A stretch of 64,000 nt of DNA from Diplolepis rosae (taxonomy: Eukaryota; Arthropoda; Insecta; Hymenoptera; Diplolepididae): NCBI GenBank assembly GCA_030998225.1, contig JAPYXD010000698.1, positions 8,411,001 to 8,475,000 of the forward strand. The letters run 5' to 3'. This document shows, one piece after another, positions 59,276 through 64,000 of the stretch (position 1 is the first letter of the stretch; each line of letters begins with the position of its first letter). The position numbers were made by a program, and so were the translations under genes. The notes beneath the pieces were generated by a model. It was not told the origin of the DNA, searched no databases, and saw only the letters and a list, made by a program, of their open reading frames with translations.

Positions 59276-62200
59276 CTACTGGCCCTCCCCGTTGTTTCGC
59301 TCCCGACGCCCATCAAGCTCCCTCGTCTTCATCACAAGTGTGACGAATGACTCGATGAGCGTCCAGAACCGCTCAGACTGGAGCATGAGGGGGACCATCG
59401 TGTCAGGAGTAAGTTCGGAACCCACCGCCTGACCGAGGACCCCCTAGCCACACCCCATTTTGCGCAGACGAAGAGTGCGTGCTCTGCGTTATCCACCGGG
59501 GAATCGCAGTAGCAACACGTCTCCTCGTCTCTCTTCTTAAAGCGCCTCAGGTACGCGTTAAAACAGCCATGGCCCGAGAGCGCTTGTGCCAAGTAAAAGC
59601 CGACTTCCCCGTGCTTTCTGTTCAGCCAGGTGGCGAGCTCCGGGATCAGGCGGTAGGTCCATCTCCCTGTCTGCTCACCATGCCATCTCATCTGCCATTT
59701 CTCGACGAGTCTGCGCCTTCCATCCTTGCGAATGGCCTCCTTCGCGCGAGCGATTTCCTGCAGGTCGGCGCAGGTAAGCTCCTTGCGAAGCTGAAAGGTT
59801 TCCTGCCTTTCCTCCGCCAATAAATCTATTGGCGGGACGCTCGCCAGGACCAGCACAGCGCTCGTCGAGATAGTTCTATATGCCGAAACTATTCTCAGCG
59901 CGACAAGTCTCTGCGCCGAGAACAGCTTCTTCTGAATAGCATGGTTTTGCAAGGCATTGGCCCAGACCGGAGCTGCATAAAGCAGCTTCGAATGGACCAC
60001 GCTCGCCACCAATCTTCTTTTCGCTTCCCTGGGTCCACCAATGTTTGGCATAAGCCGGGCCAAGTTTGCTCCACATTGGATGGCTTTGGCGGCTGCGATC
60101 TTTAGGTGTTCGCCAAAGCTAAGCCTACGATCCAGCTGCACCCCCAGGTACATAATGCTTGTTTTCCACTCGACTTCATGCTCTCCGAGAACGATCCTCG
60201 GGTATTGGAAGGATCTCCTGTCCGTAACGAGCAAAGCCTCGGTTTTCTCAGGGGCCAATTTAAGACCTCTGCCATCCAACCAGCGCTTCGCTCGCCACAG
60301 ACTTTCATTGATCCTCAGCTCTAGGATTCCGACGTCGTCAGCGGCGCACACGACAAGTGCGTCATCCGCGAAGCCGACGATGCTCGTTCCAGCAGGCAGG
60401 TCCATGCGCAGGAAATCGTCGTACATGACGTTCCAAACGAGTGGACCCACCCGCGACCCTTGAGGGGCGCCACATGTCATCTCCTCCTTGAGAGACCATT
60501 TGTCGCCCTCATATATCACCCACCTGTCGCTCAGATAGTCATCTATCATTCGCAACAGGTAGTCTGGAACCTTTTTCCGCACCATCGCCTCGATGCAGAT
60601 GTTCCATCTCGCGGTATTGAACGCATTGCGTATGTCAATGCTAATCAACGCACAGAATCCCTTACGCTTACCAGTTCCTTTTCTTGCATTTGTGGCGATG
60701 TTAACCACAGCTTGGATGGCGTCCACCGTGGACCTGCCTTTCCTGAATCCGAACTGGTTTTCCGAGAGCCCGTTCTCCCCGACCAAGAGAGCCTGAAGCC
60801 GTTGTAGAATCAACTCCTCCAGAAGCTTCCCCATCGTATCCAATAGGCATATTGGTCTATACGACGAGGCGACCCCTAGAGGTTTGTTGCCCTTCCTCAG
60901 CAGGACCAACCTCTGCTTCTTCCAATCTGCGAAGAACCTCCCCTCCCGAAGACAGGAGTTAAAGGCTTCTAGGAGGATCTCTGGGTACGCCCCGATCACC
61001 TCTTTGAGGATCTCGTTCGGCACCCCGTCGATACCTGGCGCTGTATTTGCCTTAAGCCTTCCACCCGCTCTCTTTAGTTCTTCGAGAGTGAAGAGTTCTT
61101 CGCGCCGGACCACGCAGGAACTTCGGTCCTGTCTTTGGAACGGCTCCACGTGTGGAAACAAGCTACACACAATGTACTGGACTCGATCGGGATTATCCAG
61201 GCCCGGGGTCTTTCTTCTAGCCACCAATCTCTTGGTGACTATTTTGAAGGCGAGACCCCATGGGTCCTTCTCGACCTCACCGATCAAGTCTTTCCAGCAT
61301 TGAAGTCGGCTTTTCTTTATGCCTCGCTTCAAAGCTGTTTTTGCTCCTTTCCATGCCTCGTGCAGCGTAGCATCCCCCTTTGAACGGGTGAATTTTCTGC
61401 CGCGCTGCGAGGCATTCTCGACGTAGGGCTGCCAACTGGTCGTTCCACCAGTACATTGAACCCTTGGCTTGCCTGCGCTCACGGCGAGGCATCGAGTAGT
61501 CGCAAGCCGCGACCACCTTCTGCCTCACCGAGCGCACAGCAGCTTCAAACGACCCAGCGGGGCAGACCCAACCAAGCTCATCGATGAGCCTGGTTTCTTC
61601 GAGGCGTTCGCGAAGTCTTTCCCTGCTGAGACGTCTCGTGTTCCAGGAGGGGCTCCTTCCTTCGCCGCCCCTACCCTTATCCACCGCCTGACACCGTTGT
61701 TCTAGTGTGAATTCGATGCACCGGTGGTCACTCAAGGTTATTACCTCGAGGACCGACCAGTCGCTTATCCTTGAAGCGAGGCGAGGTGCGGCAATTGTGA
61801 GATCAATTATTGACCCCCCGCTCCTCGTCTGAACGTAAATTCCCCGCCCTGATTCAAGACGATCAGTTCGTTCCTAGCGACCATCTCGCCAACCAAGATT
61901 CCCCTCCTATCTAGGCGGGCTTCACCCCACTCGGGCGACTTACTGTTGAAGTCCCCCCCTATGAGGGATCGCCCGATGGCCTCACGGAGGCTTTCCTCAA
62001 GGAGGAGGATCTGGGTCTCAAAGACATCGAAGGGATCGCCGGGGGAGAAGTAGCAGCTGTACACACGCACACCCGCCACCTACACCCAAACGAACCCCGC
62101 GTCGGTCTCCAGGAAGTCCCCGACGCCCAAATCAGGGTTACAAACAAGGATGCCGGCCCTCCTTGATGCATCCTGATACCAAGCAGAGTTATCGGACCAC

Positions 62201-62415
62201 TTGTACTGCTCACTAATGAGCAGCACATCAGCTTCCCTCTCCCTGGCAGTCTGCATCAGGAGGTCCTGGGCATCCTTCCCCCTTCCGAGGTTGAGCTGCA
62301 GGAACTTCAATTCCTGCCTCTCAGCCTCCGAAGCTCTTCCCGGAAGACCGGGCAGGAGCCGCTCCCCGACACATGGGCGACATCTTTTTCGCCCCTGTCT
62401 GCACATGACAGGCAC
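59276..62415 (-). pseudogene. LINE ORF2: endonuclease and reverse transcriptase, broken
   Basis: Would code about 1046 aa (R1 about 1020). Visible parts: APE endonuclease motifs (FLQLNLGRG start near 62310, LLISEQY, SLIGGDFNSKSPEWG, SDHRC), reverse transcriptase (TAPGIDGVPNE, GFRKGRSTVDA, GAPQGSRVGP, catalytic FADDALVV) and a C-terminal zinc finger (CCYC...H...C near 59480). Breaks: an in-frame TAG at about 62080, a frameshift in a G run near 61815, another near 61395, and one near 59430 after which the C-terminus continues in a different frame to a stop at 59276. The RT frame itself is open for over 600 residues. Breaks in homopolymers could partly be assembly errors. Confidence 0.9.
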
Positions 62416-63598
62416 CTTGGTGGTGCCTTACAGGTCCCGGCCAAGTGTCCCGTGGCGCCGCACCTCCAACAGGCGTTTTTCCTGTCGGGGTTGCTGCAGC
62501 CCCGGGACCCGTGGCCGTACCCAAGGCACCTGAAGCAGCGGGCGACTTCCAGGTGTTCGCGAATGCGGCACTCTACCCACCCGATCCTCAACTTACCTAG
62601 CTGAAGCAGACGCGCGGCGTCTGCCTCAGCCAGCCGGATCACTGCAGTCTTCACCCCACCAAAGCGGGTGAAGAGCCTGCAGGACCCCTCAAAGCCGGTC
62701 TGCCCAATGCCAAGCACAGGACAGACACAACCTCTTCTTTTTCAACGGTCTCGTCGAGGTCCCTAATTTCGAGGGACCTCGTCGAGACCAGGGCTGAAAT
62801 TTGCGCCCTTTCCCCGACCGCCAGGTCGAGCTCCTTTCGGAAGGCCGAAACGTCTCCCCCCTTTTTGAGGACCAAAAGGACTTCTTCCTTCCTGGTCCTC
62901 CGGATAGACAGGACCTCAAGTCCTGCCTTCCGGGGGTCGACCTTCGCCTTCATTTCCCTCAAGATGTCGGCGTAGGACTGGCCGTCCTTCGCCGACACCT
63001 TGATGGCGTCGCCCGACCTCGCGGCCGGGGAGCGCCTCGGTAACTTTCCCTTTTTTTTGTGTTCATGCGCAGAGGGCACAGGAACCTCTTTCTTCTTCTT
63101 CTCTTTTTTTCTTCTTTTTCTTCTTCTCCACCAGCTGCCATTCCCCATCCTTTTTTGGGGTCTGGCCTCTGGTGGCCGCGGCATAAGACGGCGATATGCC
63201 GCCCTTCCCTTTCTTGGGAAGCCGATCTTCGGGGGAGAAGGAGCAACCCTCTTCTCCCCCTTTGTCAGCTTCTTGGGGGTATCTCCCAGAGACGCAGAGC
63301 GCAGTCTCCGGAAGATACCCATCTTTTTTGAGGCGGGGTGGGATTCCAGCTTCTTCTGGATTTCCATCCCGCTTTCTACAAGACATTTATGGGTGTTGAG
63401 CATTCCGCTCAACACCTCTGATGCCTCGTTAACACTGTCCTTTACGTGGCCAGGGTTATTTCTCAGCATACCCTGCTGGATGACACTGAGAGCCCTGGCC
63501 AACTTTTCCATTTTCGTGCTTTGCTCCTTCAGGGAGCTGAAGGACGTCTTTCCATCCCTCAGCCCCTGGAGAAGTGTGTGAGGGCGTATCTGACGCAT
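62307..63598 (-). pseudogene. LINE ORF1 (gag-like, zinc knuckles), frameshifted
   Basis: About 430 aa in total. The first frame (63598 to about 62700) has a coiled-coil-like N-terminus, a very basic middle with a KKKRRKKEKKKK-type run, and a conserved gag middle part. A frameshift near 62700-62720 moves the reading to the second frame, which holds three Cys/His knuckles (CFRCLGYGH, CWRCGATGH, CLSCADRG) and ends at 62307. The start is the first Met after the leader (63598). The end overlaps ORF2, as in other R1-like elements. Confidence 0.85.
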
Positions 63599-64000
63599 TC
63601 AACTATTCACCTCCTTTATTTTTTAAAATATTCATATCAAAACTGTCGTGACTTAAGACGGTTCGCCCATCATGGGAGCCCTACCGCGGTAGGGCTACTA
63701 TCCCCGCCTATATGGATCCCTAGTTATGTGCGCCGAAACCGAGAAGCGGCTTATCGGATGGTCGATCCTATCGGCACATTAGATGAAACTAGTAAAAGGT
63801 TACGGGATAGGCCCGCGCCATAATGATGCTAAAGGTTTAACGTCACCCCTATCGACCGAGCGGTGCCGAGTCCGCCCCGACACCTGACCCGGACTTCAGG
63901 CTAGACGGTGTGCGATTTATCCTACGCAGCGTCGGATATAAGGAAATACTGACCAGGTAATCCTTCATTCCTGCGCCCGGACGTCCATGATTTCAACCCC
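63599..64000 (-). other. Probable 5' UTR of the LINE
   Basis: GC-rich DNA continuing upstream of ORF1, with short inverted runs (CCTACCGCGGTAGG at 63680-63694). No coding frame with family resemblance. It reaches the window edge, so the 5' boundary and target duplication cannot be seen. Confidence 0.55.

Larger units (their letters stand above)
58888..64000 (-). mobile_element. R1-clade non-LTR retrotransposon (LINE), 5' end outside the window
   Basis: A GC-rich block on the minus strand against an AT-rich host. From 3' to 5' it shows a poly(A) tail, a roughly 350-base 3' UTR, ORF2 (APE endonuclease, reverse transcriptase, C-terminal zinc finger), ORF1 (gag-like with CCHC knuckles) overlapping ORF2 by about 110 bases, and a GC-rich leader running off the window. 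Domain order and the C-terminal CCHC finger match the R1 clade. No sign of 28S rDNA at the 3' junction. Confidence 0.9.

Noticed and set aside
59076..63823. Many plus-strand frames in the GC-rich block
   Set aside because: Antisense shadows of the LINE ORF1 and ORF2.
1..64000. CRISPR arrays, operons, bacterial origins
   Set aside because: The spliced genes and transposons show eukaryotic nuclear DNA; the tandem repeats are satellite or minisatellite without spacers.

Overview
This is AT-rich eukaryotic nuclear DNA with short spliced genes and dense transposon debris, most likely from an insect. A stand-alone PHM gene (peptide amidation split from PAL), Mitf-type E-boxes before a V-ATPase gene, an R1-like LINE, mauritiana-like mariner and Penelope-like remnants fit an insect; the order cannot be fixed from sequence alone.

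Layout. 0.5-3.1 kb is a satellite-like array of 170-bp monomers split by a solo LTR (1447-2608) with a 4-bp target duplication. 6.6-23.8 kb is the gene-rich part: PHM (minus), ARL6/BBS3 (minus) with an unrelated gene nested on the opposite strand in its first intron (691 aa, best guess CENP-O-like, with a lysine-rich SPKK tail), LTV1 (plus, divergent from ARL6), V-ATPase subunit G (plus), and the first coding exon of a MYLIP/Dnr1-type FERM-RING E3 ligase (plus). I rebuilt exon-intron structures by hand; all junctions are GT-AG and keep frame.

From 23.8 to 58.8 kb I recognise no conserved host exon except one weak two-exon candidate (51.5-52.5 kb). This stretch may be a long first intron of the MYLIP-like gene or intergenic. 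It holds many inverted-repeat elements: small TA-flanked MITEs, long-TIR foldback elements, a mariner with an internal deletion nested in another TIR element, a tRNA-like repeat pair, and a TIR family whose ends carry CACGTG boxes, one copy enclosing a Penelope-type GIY-YIG endonuclease remnant. 58.9-64.0 kb is a GC-rich R1-clade LINE on the minus strand, with poly(A) tail, ORF1, and ORF2 broken by a stop and frameshifts; its 5' end lies beyond the window.

Most interesting signal: four small sequences (26.7, 27.3, 41.6 and 47.8 kb) fit the type of hammerhead ribozyme carried by Penelope-like elements: stem I, CUGANGA core, stem II, GAAAC and a palindromic ACGU mini stem III. Stems I and II differ between loci but keep pairing. 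The 47.8-kb copy has an intact core.

How the genes relate: they are housekeeping genes without an operon-like theme (neuropeptide amidation, ciliary traffic, 40S ribosome export, proton pump, ubiquitin ligase, possible kinetochore/chromatin factor). Sharing of regulation is most plausible for the divergent ARL6/LTV1 pair.
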